DNA of 64,000 bases from Agelas oroides (GCA_949130485.1 OX422186.1:2645313-2709312), one strand, 5' to 3'; shown: positions 35,256 to 45,947, counted from the first letter of the stretch. The notes: generated by a model not told the origin, from the letters alone. Numbers and translations: made by a program.

Positions 35256-35651
35256 ATGTCTGACAGTCAGACCTTCACTGGCCTTCACATGCTTCATGAT
35301 ATCGATCTTCGTGAAATATTTGAATGCGCTCATTTAAAATTTACGGTAAGTGGTCGGTCCATCCATAGATAGATACACACATGCGTGCGCAATGCAGTCA
35401 CGCTAGTGTGGAGCTCGCTCAGGCTCGCCCCAATTAGCTGGTGAAACCTAAACAAAACAATACCACAGCTATTTGGAACAAGTGTGCAAGAAATGCATGC
35501 TGCTACTGCTGCTACACATACGAACTCAGAAGATTCTTTGATTCAAACCCTTGAGGCTTTACTTCAGCATGAGACTTCACAAGAATACCAGGGACTCATT
35601 TCTAAAGCTTATGGACACAGACTACTTGAGCCATTATATTTGCTGGAATAA
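35256..35651 (+). CDS. Candidate two-exon small gene, unknown function
   Basis: Exon 1 (35256-35345) is an ATG-started 30-codon stretch, MSDSQTFTGLHMLHDIDLRE and onward, ending at ACG|GTAAGTGG, a strong donor in phase 0. Exon 2 (35469-35651) follows acceptor TACCACAG in phase 0 and runs 60 codons (including NSEDSLIQTLEALLQHETSQ and KAYGHRLLEPLYLLE) to a TAA. The matching phases, good splice signals and balanced composition support a real transcript of about 90 residues, or the 5' end of a longer one if splicing avoids the TAA. No domain recognised; predicted mostly helical and soluble. It is divergent from the minus-strand NLR gene, so the region between could hold promoters for both. Alternative: chance. 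Confidence 0.4.
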
Positions 35652-36190
35652 TGTTCCTGAACACCGTTTTGAAAGGAGGAAGTGGCTATGTTCATGGCAC
35701 CCGTTATACATGCATATAAACATGGCAGCTGCATTAATGCAATGCAGACTTTCAGCATGCAGGAAAATAGTTAAGTTGTCAGGACCCAAGTTCCCTCAAG
35801 TGAGTGGCTGGATCTACAGTTCTGGCCTGGCAATTTCTACTCAAAAGTCATATCACATTCTGCAAGTTACCCCTGAAGACTTGCACCACATTCCTGGCCA
35901 CTATAATTAAAAGATGTACAGTATTGCTTACTCTCAACACTTGTTTCCCAGATGACAAAGCCAAAGTACCAGTTGGTAAGTGATTCATATTTGAATGAAG
36001 CACATATAGTGCAAAACCCTCGGCGTTTCATGTGTGTTTTGGGTCACTGAGTGATAATTATGTCATGAAAATGTTTAACTTTAAAAATTTTGTACTAAAA
36101 CTGGCAATAACCCTGTCATTATGCTCTTATGTAATGTTATTATGCTGACATGGCAAGCATAGCTATGCAAGTATGACGTTCCAAGGTGTA
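35652..36190. other. Non-coding stretch
   Basis: The frame at 35551-35910 overlaps the end of candidate exon 2 in another frame and has no known motif; it may be chance. Nothing else recognised. Confidence 0.3.
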
Positions 36191-36829
36191 TACTGTAAAA
36201 TCGGGATAAAACACACAAAATAAGCACCCCATGATTATAGGCACCCGTTTTGATTACAACAACCGCATCGCGTTTATAAGCACCCATACAAAAATAGCCA
36301 CCCCACATGAAAAGGCACCTGTTACTATGCAAGCAGAAGTGAATTTGCTGATTCAGCTTTTTCGAACGTAACGGCAACTTTTTGCCAGTGTGATTGCAGG
36401 GATAATATACGTGTACGTACACGTAATATATTATCCCTGGTGATTGTAAGCAAGCTATTGACACGGGATAAACCGAAATTTTAGGTAAGGCTTCTTGGTA
36501 AAACGAATCCGGGATTTAGCAAAAACCTGTCACAGATTCGTTGGTTCCAAGTGCTTTACGTTGGCGGGCGGGGGTTGGCAATGATTGATTGCTGACTGTA
36601 TCTCTGTTTGTACAAAAGCTATAAACATTGGACAAAAATTAGCAGAAAAAGAACATAGGCCTATGTAAAATATACACAGCTAATCCGTTCCCACACAACT
36701 GCATGCTACCATAAAATTACATGCGTTTATTAGCATCCCATGAAAATAAGCACCCCTCGAAAATAAGCACTCATTCTGGCTGCTAATTTCGAAAATAGGC
36801 ACCTGTGCTTAATATCCGATTTTACGGTA
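36191..36829. mobile_element. 639-bp inverted-repeat element (TACYGTAAAATCGG ends)
   Basis: The left end TACTGTAAAATCGGGATA and right end (other strand) TACCGTAAAATCGGATATTA are inverted. Both sub-terminal regions repeat AATAAGCACCCC and GCGTTTATAAGCA-type motifs. A target duplication could not be decided. A minus ORF (36081-36464) arises within it without a known domain. A 43-bp palindrome with its own target duplication lies inside at 36397-36439. Confidence 0.7.
36397..36439. mobile_element. 43-bp palindromic insertion with 7-bp duplication
   Basis: The segment starts CAGGGATAATATACGTG and ends as its near-exact complement, centred on GTACGTAC. GTGATTG precedes it at 36390-36396 and follows it at 36440-36446. 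This looks like a very small mobile hairpin, or the scar of a larger foldback element, inside the 639-bp element. Confidence 0.65.
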
Positions 36830-36844
36830 GCACGGTGTGAGGAT

Positions 36845-36870
36845 TATATATATATATATATATATATATA
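36845..36870. repeat. (TA)n microsatellite
   Basis: Uninterrupted TA dinucleotide run of about 26 bp directly after the right end of the 36191-36829 element. Confidence 0.95.
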
Positions 36871-38141
36871 CTGTATAGCTGGAAAATTTATGCTGGAATA
36901 AAATTAATGGATAGTGTGAGAAAATTAATGTGACAATTAACACTTTGCACGCGGAAATTATACACGTCACCGTTTATTAACGCGGAAATTAAAATTATCT
37001 GTGTGAGGTCAAAGTTGCTTAGCAAGCCCTAGGCCTTGCCAGCGGCCTGATTTGCATAAGTAGCATGTAACAAGGCTGGACTAGTTCATCTAAATTGCTG
37101 ATCACTGCTAGGTAAGCAATTTGTACCTGTTTGAAGCCATTATCTGTAGGTGTATATCGTAGCTTACCAGCAATTTGAAACGGTGCCGATTTTCTCATTT
37201 GTCACGTACAGCTCCGACGGACTAAGCCCTTTTCCAAGTTATTTGAAGCTAGTACTCCAGCCTTATGTGAAATCTGGAAGCCGCTTGTTCCCTATGTTGA
37301 AGAAAAAGCTTCGCTTTGACGGCCCTTCTCAAAATTCACGAACGATCACGATCTAGCACCGCCCCTTCCGGCTTCCCTGCCGGGTGATCTAAGTGGAAAG
37401 GTGTGGTCTACACATAGTGCCAGGTCAGCAGATACACACCGACGAAAGCCAAGAAGCTTTCGAGGGTAGTAGTAAGATCAGTGACAAGTCAGTCGTGTTA
37501 TAGGAGCTGTCGCTATCCCTACACACTAGTCTGTCTCTCTTGTCCATCGAGAGCTCGTCATCATCATCAAGAAGCCAAGAATGCAGTGGCGGTCAGAAAA
37601 TCACGCCAGAACTTTTGAACGAAGCGTTTTCAGCGAAAGCCACACGACTAAAATCTTGAAAACGCCATAAACAACCCTATGACACCTCACTTGAGACGTA
37701 TAAACGAGGTATGTAGCTCGTTACCAGAAATCGTTGGACACGGACGTTAATTATTCGTAAACTAGTTCGTATACCTATCCGCATACTAACATTTAATTTG
37801 TATTGGCCTCTATGGGGCTACATAAACTTTGTTGCTTTCTCACTCAGAGGAGGGAGCTACCACACTTCTGATCATCCACGATGGAAGTACACTCATTCAC
37901 CTGCCTGAAACTACAACCAGCGTTCCCTACAGTATAACACTGATTTTTCGACAAAGCGATCTTCACACGGCACTTGGCTTAGCCTACTTACTATAGCCAA
38001 TGTAAAAATTTACTGAAAACAGTTTTTTGTATCAATTTTTGACATGGACAAAACCTTTTTTTTGCCTTTGTTGGAGGAGATGGCAGATCTAGACAGGGGA
38101 GATCGGCACCTTAAGGCAAGTGATGGCACTGAATATATGTG
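36871..38141. other. No gene recognised
   Basis: The ORF at 37150-37356 (plus, 68 codons) has no known motif. The segment 36900-37010 repeats ACGCGGAAATTA and AAAATTAATG motifs, as in some inverted-repeat elements, but ends were not defined. Confidence 0.3.
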
Positions 38142-38143
38142 TA

Positions 38144-38622
38144 CAATGGAACCCCTCTAAGGTGGACACCATTGGGAGTTAACATTTTGTCCCTTATAGC
38201 AATGTCTCCCTAACTCAGGGGCTTATGGTACATTTCCGGTAGGCGTGGTAATTCATAATCGTGCTGTTGAACACAGTGTGGCCATGTTTTCAGAGCTTTC
38301 CCTCACTGTACGCTGGCATGGAAGGCCAACCAAAGGCTAGTACTATGAGTAACAGCGCTAATCTAATGTCAAGTTTTAACTTCAGCAGCGATGGTGGAAA
38401 TCTTGCAGAAAGGTCAATGAGTGTTTGCTTATTGAGGGTCATTAAGTATTGTTTGCGTACAGCTAGGAGTGTGAAAAGTGTCCGTTATATGGAGTAGTGG
38501 GATGTCCGTTACTCAGGGGTTGCAAAGTGAATGGAGGGACAGTTGGAATTTTTGTAAATGTCTGTCATATAGTAGATGTCTGCTATTGAGGGGTGTTCAT
38601 GCTATTGTTCGAGGTTCCACTG
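38144..38622. mobile_element. 479-bp pogo/Tigger-like element, TA duplication
   Basis: The left end TA-CAATGGAACCCCTCTAAG and right end GAGGTTCCACTG-TA are inverted and flanked by TA (38142-38143 and 38623-38624). The inside repeats wording such as GTCCGTTA and TCTGCTATTGAGG on opposite strands. TA targets and CAGTGGAACC ends fit the pogo branch of Tc1/mariner. No transposase ORF. Confidence 0.65.
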
Positions 38623-38638
38623 TATGTGTACACTCACC

Positions 38639-38680
38639 TAGCCTCGTTGCCAGGCCCGTTGGCACCTGGGAATGAGGCTA
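38639..38680. mobile_element. 42-bp relic of the Mutator-like MITE family
   Basis: TAGCCTCGTTGCCAGGC at the left and CCTGGGAATGAGGCTA at the right form a short hairpin. The flanks do not form a clear 9-bp duplication. Confidence 0.55.
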
Positions 38681-38744
38681 CACACACTTGAAAGTATGTG
38701 CTTTACGTAATCGTCCCTCTACCTCTCTCTCATGCATGCACAAA

Positions 38745-39095
38745 CACACCCACACACTTGGTCATGTACACACATATATACACACATGCAAGCGCACACT
38801 CACACAGAGCACACATGCACACACACATACACAATGCACATGCACACATGCAAGCGTACACCCACACACACACACACAGAGTACACACAGTGCACACCCA
38901 CACAGAGCACACATGCACACACACAGTGAACACACACACGCACACACATGCAAGTGCACACCCACATAGAGCACACACATGCAAGCGCACACCTACACAC
39001 ACGCACACACAGACACACACACGCAGTACACACACACACACATGCAAACGCACACCCACACAAAGCACACATGCACACACACACACATGCATGCA
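38745..39095. repeat. CA-rich minisatellite with ACATGCAAGCGCACAC units
   Basis: About 350 bp of (CA)n interrupted periodically by CATGCAAGCGCACAC and AGAGCACACATGCACAC. All reading frames on both strands are open through it (Thr/His or Val/Cys repeats), which follows from composition; these ORFs are not genes. Confidence 0.9.
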
Positions 39096-39873
39096 CAAAA
39101 CATGCCTGTAGGGTTGCAAGAAAACAGTACTGTCCAGGGTTACGCAGCAGCAAATCACTGATTTTTAAGTTTGTGGTTCTGTTGTGTTGTACTCTGCTGA
39201 TAAGGCCCAACAAGGCCAAAACAGTACTAAAAAGACTCATACATGTGTGTATACAACTAGAGCTTTGTCCATACCTGTCTGCATGTTGCTATGGCAATAT
39301 ATATGTATACTGGTAATCTTGTGATGAGTGAGCTCAGGCAGACAAGCGTGTGCTCATAAGGTGATTCATGTGTAATCTTCTATCATAAAAAAGATTCATA
39401 ATAATGTTTGCTAATTCAATATTGATAAATTGTTATAGGGATGTTAGCATCTTGCCAACAAATCATCTCAGCGAAGGCTTATTAGCATCAGTTCAGCAGA
39501 CTTCGGATGTACTTCAGCAATGGAATCGCTGATACTATCATATACCAGACGATAGGCTGGGCAGGGAGCTTCAAAAGCACTGTAAAAGATATAATACAAT
39601 TCATTGTCACACCAAAACAGCTGCCCAAATGATAAGCCATGATCATTGTTCTATAGTATCGCACTGTCATGCTTCTGGTGGAGGCTATAGCCATGCCAAT
39701 AACATGTATTGGTTTTAATGGAGTAGCAGCCGTTCACAAAATTAATGCTTCCCATGTGGGTGATTCTTTTGGGTAGCAAGAGGTGGTCACTTATATGTCA
39801 CCTGTTGAAGCATTTGTTGTGACCAACAACAGATCAATGACACTAGGGAGGCATGGTTGCCATTTTGTCCTTT
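39096..39873. other. Non-coding stretch
   Basis: No ORF with recognisable features between the CA-rich repeat and the 44-bp satellite. Confidence 0.4.
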
Positions 39874-40137
39874 GAACCACTGTAAATCAAGCCATCAAGA
39901 GCTTCGGAAGGGAACGTGAACCACTGTAAATCAAGCCATCAAGAGCTTCGGAAGGGAACGTGAACCACTGTAAATCAAGCCATCAAGAGCTTCGGAAGGG
40001 AACGTGAACCACTGTAAATCAAGCCATCAAGAGCTTCGGAAGGGAACGTGAACCACTGTAAATCAAGCCATCAAGAGCTTCGGAAGGGAACGTGAACCAC
40101 TGTAAATCAAGCCATCAAGAGCTTCGGAAGGGAACGA
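39874..40137. repeat. Perfect 44-bp tandem repeat, six copies
   Basis: Units beginning GAACCACTGTAAATCAAGCC start at 39874, 39918, 39962, 40006, 40050 and 40094 and are identical as far as I can read. The last one breaks off at GGAACGA. Perfect identity points to very recent expansion. Confidence 0.98.
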
Positions 40138-40439
40138 TCAACCGATCAAGCACAATTTCCACTGATCAAAAATCGTGATCCTAGTTCAACAGTCTACATA
40201 TAAGTGACTACCCTTTGGGGTAGTCACTCCAGAGGACTAAGCACTCATCAGTTCCTACAGCACAGAAATGTAGAGACTGGCTACCCTCAGGCTAGCTATC
40301 TATAATTATACATGTATAGCTAGTGCTTGCACGTCAACGTGCTTATGGCTTTATAATCTCCACCACTGAATTCAAAGGCACACATAAAGACTACAGTGGT
40401 TAATTACCTTCCTTCTCTTGGCCACAAGACGCTCCACCT

Positions 40440-40605
40440 CATAGAGCAACCTTCTGGGAGGTCACGATCGGCGCTCACTCGGAGCTTGCCGTGTTCGCGG
40501 TTGCGATGGCCAAGCCCAACACCCAGGACGTCCGCAGAGCCGTGGTTATGCAGAGCGCGGTAAAACCCTGGAGAGTGGCGACTGGCGTGCTCGCTTCGCT
40601 GAGGT
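40440..40605 (+). other. CpG-rich patch, possible exon or promoter
   Basis: A strikingly GC/CpG-rich island in AT-rich surroundings. An ATG in good context at 40506 opens 33 codons (MAKPNTQDVRRAVVMQSAVK and onward) ending at GAG|GTAGAA, which is either a stop or a weak donor. The other plus frames are also open, so the reading frame cannot be decided. It may be a first exon with promoter, or foreign or repeat DNA. Confidence 0.3.
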
Positions 40606-42292
40606 AGAATTTACTCTCAAAATGATGCCATTTCTGTCTCTTTGCATTTTCCGCAAACTAACCGTATATTATTGGCACACGTAAAACAAAACGGAGTTAT
40701 TCCGTCGACCAAGGAAGTCCGTGTCATGTCCGCTAGTACAGTATTAATTTCTGGTAACGGCTAGCGTGGTAACAGACAGACAGACAGACACACACACACA
40801 CACACACACACACAAAACGACTACTGTAACCCTACGGCGCATGCGCGCCGAGGGTTAATAAGTTGTTGCACTATATATCAACACGTTCAAAGGGTGCAGG
40901 GTGCAGGGTGCAGTTAGGATTCTAACACAGTGTTGTCTAGAGTAGCTCTTTTTTTCAAATCCATCAGTTCCATAGTTGCCACAGTCTCATGCAGTGACAC
41001 AAACGACACTTCTCATACATAACATCATGCAACAAACCAGTAATTAACTCTGTGTGGCATGCATGCGTGCGTGCATGTGTGCATGTGTATGCATGTCCTG
41101 CCTCTATCTGGTATGTGGCATTCCAGGCAGTGAACTACATAGTACATGTTTTAGTCAGTAGGCACTATACTTCTAAGTGTATGTAATTGTGTAACCAGTC
41201 TGTCTTCAGGTGCAACAAGTCGCCCCTGGTGTGAGGGGGCCACAACCTTTCCATAACCCTGTGTTTTTATTTCAATCCTCTTCACACATGCTCCATGGTC
41301 AAGAATTATGTACCACGCTTTCAGCCAACCGCATGGATGAAAGAGGTCAGTTTCCTGCCAAATCACTCTTCCTGCATGCGTACACAGTAAGCAGCCAAAC
41401 CATCAATTAACATTGACAACTGTGCAATTACAACGTGTGTAGATGCATGTCTACAGGATATAAAAGGTTAACATTGACAACTGTGCAACTACTGTACGTA
41501 TGTGTGCCTTTTTCTGAAGTTGAATCTAGACATGCTTGTGGCAGTGGGATGTTCTACCCATATCAGAGTCAGACTAACCTGAGCACTGAATGCCCAATTT
41601 GGCCCTACTGAATTAATGTGGCTTCTAAAGAAGTGCAATGTCTTTATAGATGGCAACAATAGCTTCTTGCACACACGCCATTAGTACATACCATCTCACA
41701 AGAACCATTACAGTACCTTGCGTCTGAACTTGACTGTCATCCAGCCTTATTCTCTTGGGTTCCGGCTGCGATGTAGTTGGCATGGGACCTGTGAAAGGTG
41801 GAGACAGTTGTATGCTACTTGGAATCTACCATGAGCCATTGGAATGCATCATGAGCCCATGTACTGTCATTTATAACTGCATTTGCAAAGCTGCATGCAA
41901 AGTTTATATTTGTAAACAGTTCTTATATATTACGGTAATTTCACTGAATAGCATCACTCCACGAACGAGTACGTATAACCAAATCATGGCTTAGTGAGGC
42001 GTTTGAGAGAAAAGTAAAGCCAAGTTGCACCAATCTATTTATACAGGGGTGTCATGTGTCAGAAAAAAGCACCAGTTTTGGCTTCCATCATCCTTAGGGC
42101 ACTCCTCAACCAGCAAAGCAGTGTCGGGTTCATAATCGCTATGACCCACTGAGTAATGAGCCAACATCTCTGGCTCTGAGGAGGCCAAGAAGACACTGAG
42201 ATCATTATGTAAATTTGTTGTGGTTATGAACTGTAGCATTAGATAATCATTGCTACATTGTGGCCTAGTGGATAAATGTCATTGTGACTAGA
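40606..42292. other. No recognised gene; short repeats
   Basis: Contains a CA microsatellite preceded by CAGA repeats (about 40770-40815), a GCATG-rich block (41057-41096), and ORFs at 41151-41366 (minus, with TQGYGKVVAPSHQGRLVAPE) and 42039-42239 (minus) of unknown family. The segment from about 41990 to 42055 (TTTGAGAGAAAAGTAAAGCC...) is a diverged copy of 48727-48800. Confidence 0.3.
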
Positions 42293-42440
42293 ATCATCCA
42301 AAATTGGAGGATTTTGTTTGTTCTTGTTCTATATAGAGACAAATGAGCTTAAATCATCCAAAATTGGATGATTATTGCATTTCATGAAAAAAGCATCCAA
42401 ATATGGATGATGGTCAAAAATCATCCATTTTTGGAACCAG
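42293..42440. repeat. Clustered ATCATCCAAAATTGGATGAT palindromes
   Basis: Four or five variants of the short palindrome CATCCAAAATTGGATG occur within 150 bp, some as half sites (CATCCATTTTTGG). This could be a local palindromic repeat or part of a short element. Confidence 0.6.
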
Positions 42441-42590
42441 ACCATACCTGTACTACCAGATGGCTAGCAAGAGAAGATCTAGTAGAATTTGTTTCTGCTG
42501 ATTTTACATGATGTCATACACATAGATTCAAATACAATAGAGCAAGCTAGATGCTTCCATGAATGCCTCCCATACAAAATTATTCACATA

Positions 42591-42850
42591 CCGTAGTGTC
42601 CCGGAAATATGCCCCCCCTTTTGCAATCTTAGCCTTAGTACAAAGTGCTTATACGCAGGATGCGACATTTTCTCTCACGATTACGCCCTCCCTTCTGTTG
42701 CCCCACTCACAACTTCTTGTCCAGATAGAAGAAGAGAACGCATTTGACGACTTTGCAGTTGCTATCTGGAATGATGTTATTTATACAATCATAGTTGTCA
42801 GTAAATTTTGGTAACAGCCATATATGGTTGGAGGGGGGGGCTTATGCGCG
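42591..42850 (+). pseudogene. Decayed relative of the HIRAN-carrying element
   Basis: Starts CCGTAGTGTCCCGGAAATAT directly after TA, the same end as the intact element at 58694. It continues with the same C-run and GCTTAT motifs and contains a frame with EENAFDDFAVAIWND, the core of the HIRAN domain that reads NNIHDDFAVAVLKN in the intact copy. The front half of the domain is missing and the frame ends soon after. The right end is a G-run followed by CTTATGCGCGAG, without a recognisable right terminal repeat, so the copy is truncated or rearranged. Confidence 0.7.
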
Positions 42851-43203
42851 AGATAAAAATACCTCTGCAAGACTTTGCGCTAAAAATGCAGCATACACAT
42901 CCTGACACAAGACAGAAGTTGTGGAGGTGACACAGATCTAGTGAAATGATGTCAACAGAATGAGGCTATGTTGAAATTGCTGTGGAGATCATCCGACAAG
43001 TATTTGTATACACGTCACAAGCTGCATATGCATGATCTGCTGTCTATAACAACCATTCCACATTGTACATGTACCTGTCTATTGTTCTCGTGAACAAAAC
43101 AATCATCCTCACAGAGCACCTAAGTTTGCAACAAGTCTGCCATGCATGTATCCAGTAGCACATATTTTTCTATTGGCAATAGAAACCAACCACTTAAGTT
43201 TTA
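42851..43203. other. Non-coding stretch
   Basis: No ORF or element ends recognised. Confidence 0.35.
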
Positions 43204-43530
43204 TTATCAGAGAGTCGGTAGACTCTCTATGTAGGGATGGCGCCGACGCGCAATATATGCAATACTTAAGCAAAAGCCGTATAACTTCACCACAAATATG
43301 CTAAAAGCTTATTTAAGCGCCTAGGCATCCTCTTTGAGTGCCTTTATGATCAGCAAGACTCATATAAGTGGCCAAAAAGCCACACGGAAGATAGCTAAAC
43401 GCAAAAGTGTGCAATAGCAAAAGTGCCATTTTTCGCCTTCTTTCTTCGTTACGACTTTTGTTCAAACAACGATAACTCGAAAACAGCTCAAGCACTCACC
43501 TTGATTTTAGCACGAAACTGATGCTCATCG
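43204..43530 (-). repeat. Dispersed 0.33-kb repeat, copy 2
   Basis: Inverted, diverged copy of 14648-14975. It starts with the small palindrome AGAGAGTCGGTAGACTCTCT and TGTAGGGATGGC, a motif also found at the ends of the hairpin elements at 19463 and 44159. Its other end overlaps the 3' part of the candidate exon at 43500-43598. Confidence 0.75.
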
Positions 43531-43598
43531 CAGCCTGCAGCTTCCCAACCACTCTGCGTCTTCATAGCTTCAAATTCACCCTGGTCAACAAAAGCCAT
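43500..43598 (-). CDS. Candidate first exon of an unknown gene
   Basis: On the minus strand an ATG at 43598 opens 33 codons (MAFVDQGEFEAMKTQSGWEA, then GCDEHQFRAKIK) ending AAG|GTGAGTGC, a strong donor in phase 0. The last dozen residues and the donor are conserved in the diverged copy at 14648-14700 (KHQFHAEM then GTGAGT). This suggests either a duplicated gene start or an exon belonging to the repeat. No domain recognised and no second exon secured. The region upstream contains a hairpin at 43671-43716. Confidence 0.35.
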
Positions 43599-43670
43599 TC
43601 ACAACACTCTGAGGCTGCTGTCCGTTGCTTAGGATGCCATTTTCTAATTTTGTACGCATGCGCACACGAA

Positions 43671-43716
43671 TCTCGTTCCCAGACCAAAGACCATGGTCAT
43701 TGGTCTGGAAGCGAGA
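43671..43716. mobile_element. Small hairpin with TCTCGTTCCCAGACC ends
   Basis: TCTCGTTCCCAGACC is followed by its complement GGTCTGGAAGCGAGA around ACCATGGT. The wording is close to the Mutator-like TAGCCTCGTTCCCAGGC family and may be a variant of it. No clear target duplication. Confidence 0.45.
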
Positions 43717-44158
43717 CTAGTACACAGTCAAAATGGCCAGCAGGCAGTACGCATGGCTGGCACGGGCTTTCCCCCCGCGGCATTGGGCAAGGCTTATGAA
43801 CACCACGTAGGTAAGGCACTACCTAAAGCTACTTGTAGCTACACTAAAAATAGCCTACTCACAGCTTTAGTGAACTGTAAAGCTAGGATCGTCAGTTGTC
43901 AGTATGATAGTTTTCTGTGCTGCAGCTGGTCAGTCGTCATGACAACTGAATCATGAAATTGGTTTCACAAAGTTTGGTAAGGAGAGCGGCTGGCCCTTCA
44001 TCAGGTTCTAGCTGGCTATATTACACAACACATTATTATTACATGCCTGCATGGAACTACTACTAAACTGTCAATGCTGTTTCAAGTTCTGGTGTTATGA
44101 AAGAAATATTCTTAGGCTTACGTCTACTGTAACCGAGATTAGCATCAAAAAAGTACAG

Positions 44159-44571
44159 AAACAAGACTTAAAAGATGTAGGGATGGCATGCCAAAAAGCA
44201 TACAAACAAGGTAGGGATAATGCATGAAAGCAAAGGTCAACATATTGCCAAAGCCCCATCCCTACATCTTTTTCACACTATAGCTGAGGGTCATACTAGC
44301 CTCATTCCCAGGCCACGTGGGAGGAGGAAGTGGCCTGAGAACAAGGCTACAGCCATGAACTACCAGTAAAGGTTGTGAACTTGTGGTACGTATGTGTTAG
44401 GAAGACCCCCATGCACTGTCTAACTGTAGTGTGAAAAAGATGTAGGGATGGGGCTTTGCCAATATGTTGACCTTTGCTTTCATGCATTATCCCTACCTTG
44501 TTTGTATGCTTTTTGGCATGCCATCCCTACATCTTTTTACATTTTTAATGTTTTTTTTAAGTCTTGTTAAA
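44159..44571. mobile_element. Hairpin element (TGTAGGGATGGCA), 0.41 kb
   Basis: Two long arms (about 44168-44285 and 44425-44540) are inverted copies with TGTAGGGATGGCATGCCAAA, CAAACAAGGTAGGGATAATG and GAAAGCAAAGGTCAACATAT. AACAAGACTTAAAA outside the left arm is also mirrored at the right (44558-44571). The loop contains a 53-bp Mutator-like hairpin. Related to 19463-19695. No ORF. Confidence 0.8.
44297..44349. mobile_element. 53-bp Mutator-like relic nested in hairpin loop
   Basis: TAGCCTCATTCCCAGGCCAC is mirrored by GTGGCCTGAGAACAAGGCTA. It sits in the loop of the 44159-44571 element; a target duplication is not evident. Confidence 0.55.
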
Positions 44572-45690
44572 CATGTAATCCCCACCACAAACAGGTGCAT
44601 TTTACAACAAAAATAATCTAGAGGCAACATGACACACACATACACAATTCAGGGACAAATGGTCAATGCCTGGCACAAAAATATCTGTCTCTTATCTCCT
44701 TATTTACCTTACTAATAAAAAATCCACACTGCTATAGTCATGCAAAAATGAGAAAGCAAACTTGTAATTATAACCAACACATGATAGGGAGGAGGTTTAA
44801 AAGATGGAACAGACAAGATGTATGTTGTACATACTGACTTTACTGTTCAGGTTGAGTCTTTAGTCATTTTCCTGTGACAGTTGACAACCTCTAATTTTAC
44901 TGGGCCCTCACCCTTTCTATTCACTGAGCAGTTAGCTAACCATAGGTGCTAGACCTTGGTAAATTGGAGCACCTGGTGAATTGTTCATGCTAAGGAATAA
45001 CATCTTCATTAGACACACACTGGTATTGGGGAGGTACTGGGAATCTGTAACAGTTAACAGCATCAGAGATCATATACCAGCTAATCTAACTCCTATATCT
45101 GACATGGAGAGTATGAGGCTACACAAACTTCTCAGCCACTTCAACTGTCAAACCAATGAAGACACATAAGCAGCAATATATAGTCTTACCTGACATACAT
45201 GCTGTAAGATACAAGTGAGTCCGAGGTAGCTTATGTAGCTACTACCTTCAGCAGACAGACTATTCTACCAAGCTAGACCAGAGATGTTTTTTTCATGTTT
45301 CTTTTTTTTTCTTTTTTTTCTTGATACGACAACATTTGCCTGCTTTGCACTGATCAACTGGCAAAGAAACCATGTCGGAAATGATCCTGTTTAAATTAAT
45401 TAATAGTCAAGAGCAATAATAAACTGCACATCATAAAAGAAACCACTTATGAAAAGATCCATAATCTGCTATGTATGTCTACTAATCTGAATGGAACACT
45501 TGAATGCAATGTACGAATATTTACACCGTTTCATCACATTTGTACATGTAATTATACACATAGCTCCTCAAGTCCAATCACAGCCTTGTTTCCAGGTTCT
45601 CAAAGTGTATGGGCAGAGAAAACGGTGCTTGGTGCAACCTCCACAAGGCAGCTGACTTCTCCTATGTGAAAGATGCATGTCACGGAGCCC
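44572..45690. other. No gene recognised
   Basis: Short ORFs only. A T-rich tract lies at 45290-45322. Confidence 0.4.
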
Positions 45691-45947
45691 AAGATCAGTT
45701 GCAGGTAAAACGTAAGCAGGTACAGCTAGGTGCAGCTAATATTATCCTCAAGATCAGTTGCAGGTAAAACGTAAGCAGGTACAGCTAGGTGCAGCTAATA
45801 TTATCCTCAAGATCAGTTGCAGGTAAAACGTAAGCAGGTACAGCTAGGTGTAGCTAATATTATCCTCAAGATCAGTTGCAGGTAAAACGTAAGCAGGTAC
45901 AGCTAGGTGTAGCTAATATTATCCTCAAGATCAGTGGCAGGTAAAAC
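45691..45947. repeat. 59-bp tandem repeat, about 4.3 copies
   Basis: Units starting AAGATCAGTTGCAGGTAAAA recur at 45691, 45750, 45809, 45868 and 45927 with single-base differences (GGTGCAGC in the first two, GGTGTAGC in the next two). The shared variants show the copies duplicated in pairs or stepwise. Confidence 0.97.

Noticed and set aside
38688..39316. Overlapping long ORFs on both strands rich in Thr/His or Cys/Val
   Set aside because: They result from the CA-rich minisatellite, which lacks stops in every frame; no domain or start context.
39874..40137. CRISPR-like array of regular repeats
   Set aside because: The 44-bp units are adjacent with no variable spacers, and the context is a eukaryotic genome; it is a satellite.
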